Below, in pieces: positions 51,193 to 59,497 of a DNA stretch of 64,000 nucleotides. The DNA is from Sorangium cellulosum So ce56. Its GTDB lineage: Bacteria; Myxococcota_A; Polyangia; Polyangiales; Polyangiaceae. The notes beneath the pieces are model-generated. The model worked only from the letters and a program-made list of their open reading frames with translations, was not told the DNA's origin and ran no database searches. The stretch covers positions 11,830,501 through 11,894,500 of the forward strand of contig NC_010162.1 of NCBI RefSeq assembly GCF_000067165.1. Direction: 5' to 3'. The translations under genes and the position numbers were made by a program. Each line of letters opens with the position of its first letter. Position 1 is the stretch's first letter.

Positions 51193-52239
51193 TCATCCGA
51201 ACAGCACGCGCTCCTCGAACGGCACGTCGCCGACCGACACCACCTCGCCGAGCACCCAGGCCTGCTCGCCGCTCTTTGCGAACGCCTCGATGGCCCGGTC
51301 CGCGGCGCCCTTCTCCACGACCGCGACCAGCCCGACGCCGAGGTTGAACGTGCGCCGCATCTCGGCCTCCTCCACGGGGCCGCCGCGCTGGAGCACCTGG
51401 AACACCGCCGGCCGCTGGTAGGAGCCGAGGTCGAGCCGCGCGCCCAGCCCGTCCGGCAGCACGCGCGGCAGGTTCCCCGGCAGGCCGCCGCCCGTGATGT
51501 GCGACAGCCCCCGGACCGCATCGCCGCAAGCCGCGAGGAGCGCCGTGATCGCGCGGGCGTAGATCCGGGTCGGCGTCAGCAGCGCCTCGCCCACGGTGCC
51601 GCCGAGGTCGGCCACGCGGTCGCTCATCGTGAGGCCCATCTCCTTCTCGAGCACGCGCCGCGCGAGCGAGAAGCCGTTCGAGTGCAGCCCGCTCGACGCC
51701 ACGCCGATGACCGCATCGCCGGCCGCGATCCGCTTGCCGTCGAGGATGCGCGACCGCTCGACGACGCCCACGGCGAACCCGGCGAGGTCGTACTCGCCGT
51801 CCGCGTACATGCCCGGCAGCTCGGCCGTCTCGCCGCCGATCAGCGCGCAGCCGGCCTGCTTGCAGCCCTCGGCGATGCCGCGGACCACGGCCTCGCCCAC
51901 GTCGACGTCGAGCTTGCCCGTCGCGAAGTAGTCGAGGAAGAACAGCGGCCGCGCGCCGACGGTCAGCACGTCGTTCACGCACATCGCGACGAGATCGATG
52001 CCCACCGTGTCGTGGACGCCCGTCGCGAACGCCACCTTCAGCTTGGTGCCGACCCCGTCCGTGCCGCTGACCAGCACCGGCTCGGACAGCCCGCCCGGCA
52101 GCGCGCACAGCCCGGCGAAGCCGCCCACGTCGGCGAGCACCTCGGGGATGCGCGTCGGCTTCGCGAGCCGCTTGATGCGCTCGACGAGCGCGTCCCCTGC
52201 ATCGATATCGACCCCGGCTTCCCGGTACGTGACGCTCAT
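51193..52239 (-). CDS. purM: Phosphoribosylformylglycinamidine cyclo-ligase (AIR synthase)
   Basis: This is a 348-residue enzyme of the fifth step of purine biosynthesis, closing FGAM to AIR with ATP. Features: YREAGVDIDAGDALVERIK at the start, SGTDGVGTKLKVA, DLVAMCVNDVLTVGARPLFFLDYFATGK, IGGETAELPGMY, HSNGFSLAR and ITGGGLPGNLPRVLP, all typical of PurM. The ATG at 52239 matches the usual N-terminus. It is convergent with the Ser/Thr kinase and not in an operon with purN. Part of this gene (codons ~99-144) is duplicated as a fragment at 55652-55790. Confidence 0.96.
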   Translation of the reverse strand: MSVTYREAGVDIDAGDALVERIKRLAKPTRIPEVLADVGGFAGLCALPGGLSEPVLVSGTDGVGTKLKVAFATGVHDTVGIDLVAMCVNDVLTVGARPLFFLDYFATGKLDVDVGEAVVRGIAEGCKQAGCALIGGETAELPGMYADGEYDLAGFAVGVVERSRILDGKRIAAGDAVIGVASSGLHSNGFSLARRVLEKEMGLTMSDRVADLGGTVGEALLTPTRIYARAITALLAACGDAVRGLSHITGGGLPGNLPRVLPDGLGARLDLGSYQRPAVFQVLQRGGPVEEAEMRRTFNLGVGLVAVVEKGAADRAIEAFAKSGEQAWVLGEVVSVGDVPFEERVLFG

Positions 52240-52419
52240 GGCAGGCGCATCCCACACCTCGGCGGCAAAGGGAAGCGGGCTCGCTCTCGGGGCCGCTTTC
52301 GGGGTCGCCCGGCTCGTCTCTGCTGAGCAGCCCCGCCAGAACGGCCGGCTGGCTGGGCAGTGCGGGGAGGATGGTGGGCTGCTGTACGTCGCGTGCAACG
52401 CTTCTCGGCAGTGGCCGGC

Positions 52420-52635
52420 ATGGCGCGCGCGGTCCCGGTCCCGAGTATCCCCGTGATTCCTGGCATGAATCCGGGCGCGTTCATCCTTGGCGCGGAGACG
52501 GTGGCCATGGTCGGGGAGGGCACGGGTCGCGACGGTGATCAGGCGGTAAGGGGCCAGCAGGCTGCAACGCCATGTTCGCCAGCATCACACGACGAGGGGG
52601 CTTCCTGCGCCGCTTCTGTGACGGCCGGCGGTTGA
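52420..52635 (+). pseudogene. Rhs-type effector leader fragment
   Basis: The 71-residue frame opens MARAVPVPSIPVIPGMNPGA. From memory, this resembles the leader of myxobacterial Rhs-type polymorphic toxins, which carry a xPVPNIPxIPGMNPG motif before a Gly-rich stretch and the RHS core. Here the leader runs on with a few residues of the Gly-rich part (EGTGRDGDQA) and then stops, so the RHS core and toxin tip are gone. The same leader occurs 1.1 kb downstream in a different context. Confidence 0.6.
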
Positions 52636-53526
52636 ACACTCCCTTGCGCCCCTACTGTCGCTGACAAGCGCCAGCGCGTTTGCCAATTGAATCCGCGTGG
52701 TAAAGGATCCGATAGGGCGGCTCGCGCCAAGGAGCTCTTCGTGGAAGCTTTGAAGGTGCCGGTGGAACAGCGTATCCAGCTTGACATCGAGCAGCGCGGC
52801 GCCAAGTACCGCGTAGGCCCCGTCAGATTCGGAGTTCATTCGTTCGCTAAATTTGTCGAAATCGATGGCTTGCAGTGCCTTCTATCGTCGGTCTGCCGGG
52901 GGCGCCGCTCGTCCGCCGCAGCCATGACCGCTGATTTGCCCGCATTTGAACCATGCTACAGGGATCTGCGGCGTCCGTAAGCTCGATCTTCCGCCGGGCG
53001 CGGAGGCCGCCTCCGGCGAGTGGAGCTGGCGGTCCTGGTTTGCACGAGACTGTAGCGTCGGGCTGCCGCTCGGCTCTTGCGAGGTTGCAGACTGATGAAG
53101 CCACCAGACCGCGTTTTTTGCAGGGTCAGGGATGCGTGCCGCGCGCGCAAAAGGCCAGGGGCACCTGCTCGAGGCTGTTGCCATGATCCTGGGCAAGCAA
53201 GACGAGCGTACGCACGTGAAGAACTCGGGCCTGTTCGCGTTGCTCACGCCGATCCTCCAGCAGCGACGAGGCGATCGGGCGAGACCTGCGCTCGCGACGC
53301 ACGATCACGGAGTTGAAACGGAGATGGGCGAGGACGAGCCCGCCGCGACTTCGGTGCAGCCGTCGAGCGAGCCTGAACAGCGGTCGATCGCGCGTCAGTT
53401 CGGCGCGGCGAGCCGCGGCCCCGCATGCCGGACGCGGGTCATTCTCTCGATGCCGCTATTGCTAATTCCAGATCTGCGTCGCACAGAGGCTGCCCGGCTT
53501 GACAGGGCGGGGTGTGTCTATCGACT
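52636..53526. other. Gap with remnants only
   Basis: About 890 bases between two Rhs-leader copies. Apart from the MtlR-like fragment (separate entry) no frame on either strand is convincing. The plus-strand frame 53132-53584 has a plausible start (GHLLEAVAMILGKQDE) but degenerates and overlaps the next gene. The composition is mixed, in keeping with a decayed cassette region. Confidence 0.4.
52665..52839 (-). pseudogene. MtlR-like (mannitol repressor family) fragment
   Basis: The minus-strand frame reads AVLGAALLDVKLDTLFHRHL, then GASRPIGSFTTRIQLANALA, a pattern like the helical core of the MtlR/DUF4145-type family (AlLxxxLxxLL ... GPLGSFSARIxLAYALGLIS). It begins at the ATG at 52839 and runs only ~58 residues before the translation becomes unrelated, about a third of the normal length. 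Confidence 0.45.
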
Positions 53527-54000
53527 ATGGCCGCCATGGCACGAACGGCGCCGGTCCCGAACATTCCCGCGATTCCCGGCATGAACCCCGGCACATTGAA
53601 GCAATGGGAGCAGGACACGGGGAAGATGTGCAGGCCAGGTCATGAGAACTGGCAGCAGCACCTGGGAGAAGCGCTCGGGAGCGTCGGTGGTGTGAAATCA
53701 TACAGAGGGAGTGATAAAAGTCAGCTTGAGCAGGCATGTCCCAACTGCTCTCAGACGGTCCCCCGCCTCTGGAACCTTGCAGGGTTGCCTCCCCCGGGAC
53801 TGCAGACGGTGCCTGGGGGATTCACGAGCGGCAGCAACCCTTCTCAGAACACAACAGGGCCGAACTACGACCCATCATGGGTGCCTGGGGCGAACAGGAC
53901 ACAGTCGCCGACCAGGGAGGGTATGTTTATGAACAAAGAAGGCAGAGCGGCGGAGCCTGGTGCCTGGAATTGGGATGGGAAGAGATGGACGAAGCTCTGA
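53527..54000 (+). CDS. Mini-effector with Rhs-type leader
   Basis: This is a 157-residue protein. Residues 4-22 are the leader MARTAPVPNIPAIPGMNPG, nearly the same as at 52420. The RHS core is absent. The leader is joined directly to ~130 residues without recognised similarity, containing KMCRPGHENWQQHLGEALG, a CPNCSQ pair and a C-terminal EPGAWNWDGKRWTKL. Its TGA overlaps an ATG for the next frame (TGATG at 53998-54002), the junction typical of toxin and immunity genes. It could be a genuine small T6SS-type effector or a deletion product that fused leader to tip. Start: the ATG at 53527; an ATG at 53536 is also possible. Confidence 0.6.
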   Translation: MAAMARTAPVPNIPAIPGMNPGTLKQWEQDTGKMCRPGHENWQQHLGEALGSVGGVKSYRGSDKSQLEQACPNCSQTVPRLWNLAGLPPPGLQTVPGGFTSGSNPSQNTTGPNYDPSWVPGANRTQSPTREGMFMNKEGRAAEPGAWNWDGKRWTKL

Positions 54001-54539
54001 TGCAGCGATGGGCTCCTGCGACGTGCGAGCAGCTCCGCCAAGCGCCCATCGTTCCTGGCGTGAGCCTTCGGCCGGATTCACCGACACCCGTCGAGGACGA
54101 AGAGCTTTTTGATCTGACGGGTCGCCGTGGGTTCCCGCTCCTCGGGGGGGCAGCATTCGGCTACCCCGCTGCCCGCGCGCTCGCGCCCAGCACGGTGCCC
54201 TCGATGGGCCGCGGTGAGCGCCGCCTCTTCGCGTGGGATCGTTGGAAGGGCGCGCTCTACCTAGACTCCTTTGGTGGCCTCGGTGTCGGCCTGTGGCGCG
54301 ACTATGTGGCGCTGATGGCGTGCGTGGACTGTTTTGGCGCTTTCTGGCCTGCGCTCGTCGTGCGCCGTCGACGGGCCGCGCAGGCGTTCTGGACGCGACT
54401 GAGTGAGCGGTTCTCGCTTTCACCGTCTGGAGAAGGTGGTTCGCTCCTTACGAGCGGACGATGTCGTCGTCGCGCAGCCGCGCATCTTCACGCGCACGCT
54501 GGCAGTGCTCGGGGACGTGCTTCGGTTCTGCGCCCATGA
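54000..54539 (+). CDS. Immunity-protein candidate, 5' part (possibly frameshifted)
   Basis: The ATG at 54000 shares its A with the stop of the mini-effector. The frame gives 179 residues; about 135 look natural (MQRWAPATCEQLRQAPIVPG, then RRLFAWDRWKGALYLDSFGG, then GAFWPALVVRRRRAAQAFW). The last ~40 are Arg/Ala/His filler that overlaps the next frame from 54403. The coding signal therefore seems to move from this frame to the next near 54400, so the original gene may have been one long immunity protein now broken by a frameshift, or two overlapping genes. The family was not recognised. Confidence 0.5.
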   Translation: MQRWAPATCEQLRQAPIVPGVSLRPDSPTPVEDEELFDLTGRRGFPLLGGAAFGYPAARALAPSTVPSMGRGERRLFAWDRWKGALYLDSFGGLGVGLWRDYVALMACVDCFGAFWPALVVRRRRAAQAFWTRLSERFSLSPSGEGGSLLTSGRCRRRAAAHLHAHAGSARGRASVLRP

Positions 54540-55617
54540 AGGTGCCCGGGCGGTGCTCGACGTGGGGGCTTGCGTCGCTGTGCGCGAGCTTCCAGGGCTA
54601 TCGGTGCCCACGGCTGCTCCTCTCTACACGGACGCGTCCGCCTTCACTTCGCGCCGTGTGTGGGTGACTGATGAACACGTGATTCAGGGCGATTTCGTGC
54701 TGGATCAAGCAGTCGCACGGCTCGACATCGTCCGCGAGGAAGCGACTCAGCACCGCTGCCGCGCGCCGGCGCTCGGCTCGCCTCGGCTCGATCGCTACCT
54801 GCAGGACCAAGGGGCCGTCTGCGTCGCTGCGCCGCCGGTCCCTGCGCCTTCGGCGCTGGTCGAGTCCATACGCGGACTCGTGGGCGGAGGCTGTGTGGTC
54901 ATGCCCCGCGAGCACGAGATGCCGGACGGCGCACTGTGGCTGGGGCTGCTTCCGCGCGAGATGCTCCCAGAGCGAGCTCAGTCGCTCCTCGATTTCGAAG
55001 GCGGAGCAGAGTCGTTTCCGACCGGCCTTCGCCTTGTCCACTGGCCGCTCTGGTCGTGGAAGGACTTGCAGCTCGTTGCCGTGGGAGCATGGCACGACTG
55101 GAAGCTCATCCTGTGGTCCGGCGAAGGCGGACTTTGGGTGTACGCAAATATGCCTGAGCAGATGGACTTTGTGGCAGGCGAGCTCCGGACATGGCTCGAG
55201 ATCCTCGCGGTGGAGGACGGTCTAGCGGAGGCCGAGCGACTCCGCGTCGAGCTGGCTTTCCCGCTGGATTCGCACCTATCGCGGGGGCTCATCGCGGAGC
55301 GGCTCGGACTCCGACCTGTTCCTGAGTGCACGGACCGCCTCGTCTCCAGCTATGAGGGGGAGGACCTCTGGGTCCGCGAGGCGAGAGCTCCACTTGGAAT
55401 CTCGTTCTGTGTGGTTCGCTGCGACACCAGCGAGCGGGCACTCCTGCTGATCGAGAATGCACGAGAGGTGATGCGGCTGGAGTCAGTGGCTATCAGCGCT
55501 TGGAGCGAGAGCCGGACGCAGCTGTCGCAGGCGCTCGCCCGCGAAGGCATCCGGACGACCTCGTCAAACCGACAATGGTGGTCTGATTTCAATGATTCCG
55601 ATGTCTTGGACTCGTGA
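54403..55617 (+). CDS. Immunity-type hypothetical protein
   Basis: This is a 404-residue soluble protein from the GTG at 54403. No signal peptide or membrane helix. Aromatic-rich segments such as LRLVHWPLWSWKDLQLVAVGAW and WKLILWSGEGGLWVYANMP are seen in the middle; the C-terminus is alpha/beta-like. I do not recognise it. The position directly after the mini-effector and the overlap with the preceding frame suggest an antidote or the 3' half of one. Just after its stop, the purM fragment begins on the other strand. Confidence 0.6.
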   Translation: MSGSRFHRLEKVVRSLRADDVVVAQPRIFTRTLAVLGDVLRFCAHEGARAVLDVGACVAVRELPGLSVPTAAPLYTDASAFTSRRVWVTDEHVIQGDFVLDQAVARLDIVREEATQHRCRAPALGSPRLDRYLQDQGAVCVAAPPVPAPSALVESIRGLVGGGCVVMPREHEMPDGALWLGLLPREMLPERAQSLLDFEGGAESFPTGLRLVHWPLWSWKDLQLVAVGAWHDWKLILWSGEGGLWVYANMPEQMDFVAGELRTWLEILAVEDGLAEAERLRVELAFPLDSHLSRGLIAERLGLRPVPECTDRLVSSYEGEDLWVREARAPLGISFCVVRCDTSERALLLIENAREVMRLESVAISAWSESRTQLSQALAREGIRTTSSNRQWWSDFNDSDVLDS

Positions 55618-55651
55618 TATCTAGCGGGTCGACGGCTTCGCGCCCGGATCA

Positions 55652-55790
55652 TACCGGGCAGCTCGGCCGTCTCGCCGCCGATGAGCGCGCAGCCGGCCTG
55701 CTTGCAGCCCTCGGCGATGCCGCGGACCACGGCCTCGCCCACGTCGACGTCGAGCTTGCCCGTCGTGAAGTAGTCGAGGAGGAACAGACG
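55652..55790 (-). pseudogene. purM fragment
   Basis: This ~139-base stretch matches purM at about 51809-51945 with only a few base changes and encodes LLDYFTTGKLDVDVGEAVV, then CKQAGCALIGGETAELPGM. It lacks everything else of purM. It lies on the same strand as purM, 3.7 kb away, between the immunity-type gene and the VOC gene. It probably marks the far end of an insertion that duplicated part of purM, or a recombination scar. Confidence 0.85.
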
Positions 55791-55849
55791 CGCCACCGCC
55801 TGGCCGGGCGAGCGCTCGTGCTTCCCCCAACGTACAGCGAAAGCCTGCT

Positions 55850-56605
55850 CTACCAGCGCATGACGAGCGGCACTTCTGCGGGGAACTGGTGCGATTGCCC
55901 CTCGTGACCGTGATCCCACTCCAGCTCGAGAGAGTAAGCCGCCCCGCGATCGATCGAGAGCATGCCCTGGTCCACGAACCAACGCACGCCCGACGAGAGC
56001 GGCGGGCTCTCCGCTGGCCGTTGCAGCCGTACACGCGTCAGCGTCCGGCGCGCGCCACGATGCGATCGCGACTCGATCGGGGTGGTCCGCCTGATGGTCT
56101 GGGGCGCCACGAAGATCATGGGCTCCGCCAGGGACCCTCGCGGCGTCACGATGGGCATGCTCATGCCCGTCGGCATGTATTTCGGCTTGTAGTCCCAGGT
56201 CTCGAAGGGCCAGTCCCCGGCGCCTCCGGCATCGATTGTCCTGAAACAGATGCCAAACGGGCATGCGCCGGTCTCGGCCCAATGAACGCGTTCGTGTAGC
56301 CCCAGCGGCCGAACGATCTCGGTCTTCAGCTCCTCCAGATCGTGGACGCCGAGGACCTCGAAGAAAGCGTTCTCGAAGGCCGCGCACGCATTCGCGGTCC
56401 CTTGACCCTCATGCACCGCGTGGCGGCTGAAGCTCAGGCCGAACTCGGCGAGCATCCGCTCGACGATGCCCACGTCGGGCGTCGCAAGGAACACATGATC
56501 GACTTCCCAGCTCTTTGGCCCAGTAGGGGGTGAGCATGCAGGGAGCGCCCCCCCGGTCACCGGATCTTCCGGGGCGCCCTTCGCCGGAGCGAAGCAGCGG
56601 CTCAC
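55850..56605 (-). CDS. VOC/glyoxalase-like domain protein
   Basis: This is a 251-residue cytoplasmic protein. SWEVDHVFLATPDVGIVERML, then GQGTANACAAFENAFFEVLGVHD and GACPFGICFRT, fit the glyoxalase-like (Glyoxalase_3 / VOC) fold. The usual VOC metal ligands would be His in VDHVFL and Glu in FFEVLGV, both present. Many such proteins act on small molecules with unknown substrates. The start is the GTG at 56605 with GAGG eight bases away; the ATG at 56707 lies inside the upstream lipoprotein gene. Only 16 bases separate it from that gene, so the two form an operon. Confidence 0.75.
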   Translation of the reverse strand: MSRCFAPAKGAPEDPVTGGALPACSPPTGPKSWEVDHVFLATPDVGIVERMLAEFGLSFSRHAVHEGQGTANACAAFENAFFEVLGVHDLEELKTEIVRPLGLHERVHWAETGACPFGICFRTIDAGGAGDWPFETWDYKPKYMPTGMSMPIVTPRGSLAEPMIFVAPQTIRRTTPIESRSHRGARRTLTRVRLQRPAESPPLSSGVRWFVDQGMLSIDRGAAYSLELEWDHGHEGQSHQFPAEVPLVMRW

Positions 56606-56621
56606 GAAATCAACCTCGTGA

Positions 56622-57254
56622 TCACTGAGCAGCGGGCGGAGGGAGCTTGATCCCCGCGACGTCGCACGACGTGCAGAAGGCGCCCTCGCCGTTGGGCTGG
56701 ACTTCACGGTAGGAGATGCTGTGCTCGAGGCTCACGAGCTCGCGTTGCGTGTCGGCGTCGATGACGCTGACCGAATAGACGTCCCCGTCCTCGAGCTCCG
56801 TATCGACGTCCGGCGAGAAATCGATCGAGAGCTCCCACTCGGCGTTGCTCGGGTCGACGTCGAAGAGCGCGAATCTGAACCGCCCGCCGTCGATATCGGC
56901 GCTCGCGCCGTTGGCAGGGCTCGGCGAGCTCGGCAAATCACCCGGCTCCGAGCCGAGCGTCGCTTCCCCGCACCGCCTGTTCCAGCAGGCCCGGACCTCG
57001 ATGTGCGCCGACGTATTCGCGGCGAGCCCGATAGGCCCCGAGATCTTGACGCCGTCCCCGCAACCGACGTCGTTCCCGTTGCACAATGGACATCCGGTGA
57101 AGAGCGCGGTGATCGCGAGGAGGGCCGTCGCGGCGGCGGCGGCGCGCAGCACCGCCCGGCCGCGCCATCCGCCTCCCACTCGGGTGTCCTCACGCCGCGA
57201 GGAGGATAAATCGAGTTTCCGGATCGCTGCGGCCGAGGTGTCGGTTCCCTTCAT
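56622..57254 (-). CDS. Putative lipoprotein
   Basis: This is a 210-residue protein with a long N-region (MKGTDTSAAAIRKLDLSSSRR...) before a hydrophobic helix AVLRAAAAATALLAITALFTGC, a lipobox. The mature part has two or three Cys pairs (CPLCNGNDVGC, CWNRRC, CTSCDV) and a beta-rich body (RFRFALFDVDPSNAEWELSIDF). The ATG at 57254 has AAGAGGG well placed; later starts would remove only the extended N-region. The function is unknown. The VOC gene follows after 16 bases. Confidence 0.7.
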   Translation of the reverse strand: MKGTDTSAAAIRKLDLSSSRREDTRVGGGWRGRAVLRAAAAATALLAITALFTGCPLCNGNDVGCGDGVKISGPIGLAANTSAHIEVRACWNRRCGEATLGSEPGDLPSSPSPANGASADIDGGRFRFALFDVDPSNAEWELSIDFSPDVDTELEDGDVYSVSVIDADTQRELVSLEHSISYREVQPNGEGAFCTSCDVAGIKLPPPAAQ

Positions 57255-57839
57255 GATACCCTCTTTGACGCTGACCAAGGCGCCACGGGCAGGACGCCCC
57301 TTCGATGCGGGGTCAGCCCAGCTGAGCTGGCGGCAAGCAGGTGTCGAGGATCCCATTCACGCCCGGGGTGAGCAAGATCGAACCACGCCCGCGGGACGGC
57401 TCAGCACGTTTCCGGCAGCGAGGCGTGAAGGGGTGTCGGGTCCAGGCGGCGGCGTTCGGAGCGTCTCAAGCGCTGCGACCGGGGCCGTCGTGGGGCGGGA
57501 CAGGCGGCGGGTTCGCAACCTGTCGCGTACGCCTGACGTCGCTGCAGGGTATGCTGCCGCGGCCACGCGTCGTGGCTCGCGCCAAGGAACCCCCATGAGC
57601 GTCGGCGTCGCTGCCACTGTCCTTGTCTCCTCTTCCTTTCTTCCTTCCTCGCCGCCTGCTCCGGCGGCTCATCGGCTGGAATTGGCCCCGAGACCGGGTG
57701 GCCCTATCCCCCGACAGGGCACATCTCGGGGGGTGAGAAATCCCAGCCGTGCAAGGCAATGAAGATTCCGAGGGATGTGCAGCGTCGAGCGCGCCGTTCG
57801 CCCTTGTCTTGCGCGCCACGACCGACATCCTACGCGCCC
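57255..57839. other. Intergenic region, no gene seen
   Basis: About 585 bases between divergent genes (lipoprotein minus, Nudix plus). Frames here are Arg/Pro-rich and lack ribosome sites. A CT-rich stretch at 57625-57660 (TCTCCTCTTCC...) and the two promoters are the only visible content. Confidence 0.4.
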
Positions 57840-58268
57840 ATGTCCGCCACGCCCGTCCCCGCTCCTCCCCCGGTCCTCGTCGCCGCCGCCGTCATCATCG
57901 AGCGCGGCCGCGTCCTGCTCACGCAGCGCAAGGCGGGCGCGCACCTCGAGGGCGCCTGGGAGTTCCCCGGCGGCAAGGTCGAGGCCGACGAGGATCCGCG
58001 GGACGCCCTGATCCGCGAGCTGCGCGAGGAGATCGGCGTCGAGGCCCAGGTCGGCGACATCGTCGAGGTGACCTACCACCGCTATCCGAAGAAGCCGGTG
58101 CTCCTCCTCTTCTACGCCGCCGCCCTCGCCGAGGGCTCGCCCGCGCCTGCAGCGCTCGACGTCGCTGCCGTGCGCTGGGCCGAGGCGGCCGATCTCCGGG
58201 ACGAGCTCTTCCCGCCCGCCGACGTCGCGGTGCTCGCCAAGGTGCGCGCGCGGCTCGCGGCGACGTAG
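57840..58268 (+). CDS. Nudix hydrolase, MutT-like
   Basis: This is a 142-residue enzyme. The Nudix box is complete: GGKVEADEDPRDALIRELREEIGVEA (cut here to its key residues G, E, REL, EE, G), near residues 50-75, preceded by EGAWEFPGG. Together with the short length and VLLTQRKAGAHLEG at the front, this fits MutT-type 8-oxo-dGTP diphosphatases that cleanse the nucleotide pool. The ATG at 57840 is preferred; the frame upstream is Arg-rich. It is convergent with the CcdA-thioredoxin gene. Confidence 0.9.
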   Translation: MSATPVPAPPPVLVAAAVIIERGRVLLTQRKAGAHLEGAWEFPGGKVEADEDPRDALIRELREEIGVEAQVGDIVEVTYHRYPKKPVLLLFYAAALAEGSPAPAALDVAAVRWAEAADLRDELFPPADVAVLAKVRARLAAT

Positions 58269-58354
58269 CCAGTCGTGGAACGATGTCTCCCGCCTGAGCG
58301 CTGGTACACGGCGCTCCGCGAGGCTCGGGCGGCCTCCGGGATGAAGGGGGCAGC

Positions 58355-58374
58355 GAGCCCCGCCGTCGGGGCTC
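58355..58374. terminator. Perfect hairpin between Nudix and ccdA genes
   Basis: GAGCCCCG (58355-58362) and CGGGGCTC (58367-58374) pair perfectly around a CCGT loop. It overlaps the stop codon region of the minus-strand gene and lies 87 bases after the Nudix stop, so it may serve both convergent transcripts. Confidence 0.6.
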
Positions 58375-59476
58375 ACATGGCAGGGGGGCACGCCTCGCCG
58401 CGGACGTCGCCGATGAGGCTCGCGAGCCGCTGGGCGGGCAGCTCGCCGACGGCGCGCTCCACCTCCTGCCCGGCGGCGTCGACGCTGAGGAACGTCGGCA
58501 CGAAGCGCACGCCGTAGCGGGCGGCGAGGGCCCGCCCGCGCGGATCGTCGACCTGGATGCGCAGGACGGTGCCGGCCTCCTTGGCGCAGCGCCCCTCGAG
58601 CTCCTTCACGAGCGGCGCCATGCGCTCGCATACCGGGCAGTGCGCGCTCTCGAACTCGAGCAGCCGAGGCATCCCCTCGGGCAGCGCGACGTCGCCCTGC
58701 GCCACCGCGCCCTCCGGGGCCGCGCACGCGCCGGCGGGGCCGACCTCGCAGGGCGCGCCCGCATCCACGGCCGTCGCGGGCGCCGGCGAGAGGGCGTCCA
58801 GGCGGCCGTCGGCGACCGCGATCCCGGCGGCCACGAGCAGCGCCCCCGTCACGCGCTGGAGGGCCGGCGTGGCCGGCATCAGGCGGCGCGCGAGCGCGAC
58901 GGCCGCCGGCCCGACGAAGGCCGCGGCGACGAGCGGCGCGGCGAGGCCCGCGGCGTATGCGCCGAGCTGGATCGCGCCGGTGAGCGGGCTCGCGCCCGCG
59001 CTGGCCGCGTAGGTCAACGCCGCGCCGAGCACCGGGCCGACGCACGGCGTCCACCCCGCCGCGAAGGCGATCCCGAAGAGCATGCCCCCCCAGAAGCCGC
59101 CCGCGGCCGGGAGGCGGGAGAGGAGCGGGCGCGCCTCGCGCTCGAGCCACGGGAGGCGCAGCACGCCCAGGAGCTTCGCGCCGAAGAGCGCCAGGAGCAC
59201 GCCGGACGCGACGGTGAACGCGCGCCGGTGGGGCGCGAGGACCGCGGCGATCGCCGAGGCGCCGGCGCCGAGCGCGACGAGCACGATCGCGAGGCCGATC
59301 GCGAAGCCGATGCCGGCGAGGCGCACGCCGCGCCTCGCCGCCGCCGGGTCCGGGCCGCCGAGCGCCCCGGCGCCGCCGAGGGCCGACAGGTAGACGGGGA
59401 GCATGGGGAGCACGCAGGGCGACGCGAACGTCAGGAGCCCCGCGCCGAAGAGCGCCAGCAATGAACCGATCGTCAT
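58373..59476 (-). CDS. CcdA-like thiol-disulfide transporter fused to thioredoxin domain
   Basis: This is a 367-residue membrane protein. About six membrane helices in residues 1-225 include the two redox Cys of the CcdA/DsbD fold, in TFASPCVLPMLP and WTPCVGPVLG. A Pro/Ala linker with two Cys leads to a thioredoxin domain (~265-355) with active site HCPVC and cis-Pro region VRFVPTF. Such proteins carry electrons from cytoplasmic thioredoxin to the periplasm for cytochrome c maturation or disulfide repair. The ATG at 59476 has GAGGA six bases away. It is 21 bases after the anti-sigma gene, so it is the third gene of that operon. Confidence 0.88.
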   Translation of the reverse strand: MTIGSLLALFGAGLLTFASPCVLPMLPVYLSALGGAGALGGPDPAAARRGVRLAGIGFAIGLAIVLVALGAGASAIAAVLAPHRRAFTVASGVLLALFGAKLLGVLRLPWLEREARPLLSRLPAAGGFWGGMLFGIAFAAGWTPCVGPVLGAALTYAASAGASPLTGAIQLGAYAAGLAAPLVAAAFVGPAAVALARRLMPATPALQRVTGALLVAAGIAVADGRLDALSPAPATAVDAGAPCEVGPAGACAAPEGAVAQGDVALPEGMPRLLEFESAHCPVCERMAPLVKELEGRCAKEAGTVLRIQVDDPRGRALAARYGVRFVPTFLSVDAAGQEVERAVGELPAQRLASLIGDVRGEACPPAM

Positions 59477-59497
59477 GGGTCCTCGTGATCGACGGGA

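Noticed and set aside
53132..53584. Plus-strand 150-codon frame between the Rhs leaders
   Set aside because: Only the first ~45 codons look plausible; the rest is low quality and overlaps the mini-effector start in a different frame.
57357..57617. Minus-strand 86-codon frame
   Set aside because: Arg/Pro/Ala filler with no ribosome site or motif.
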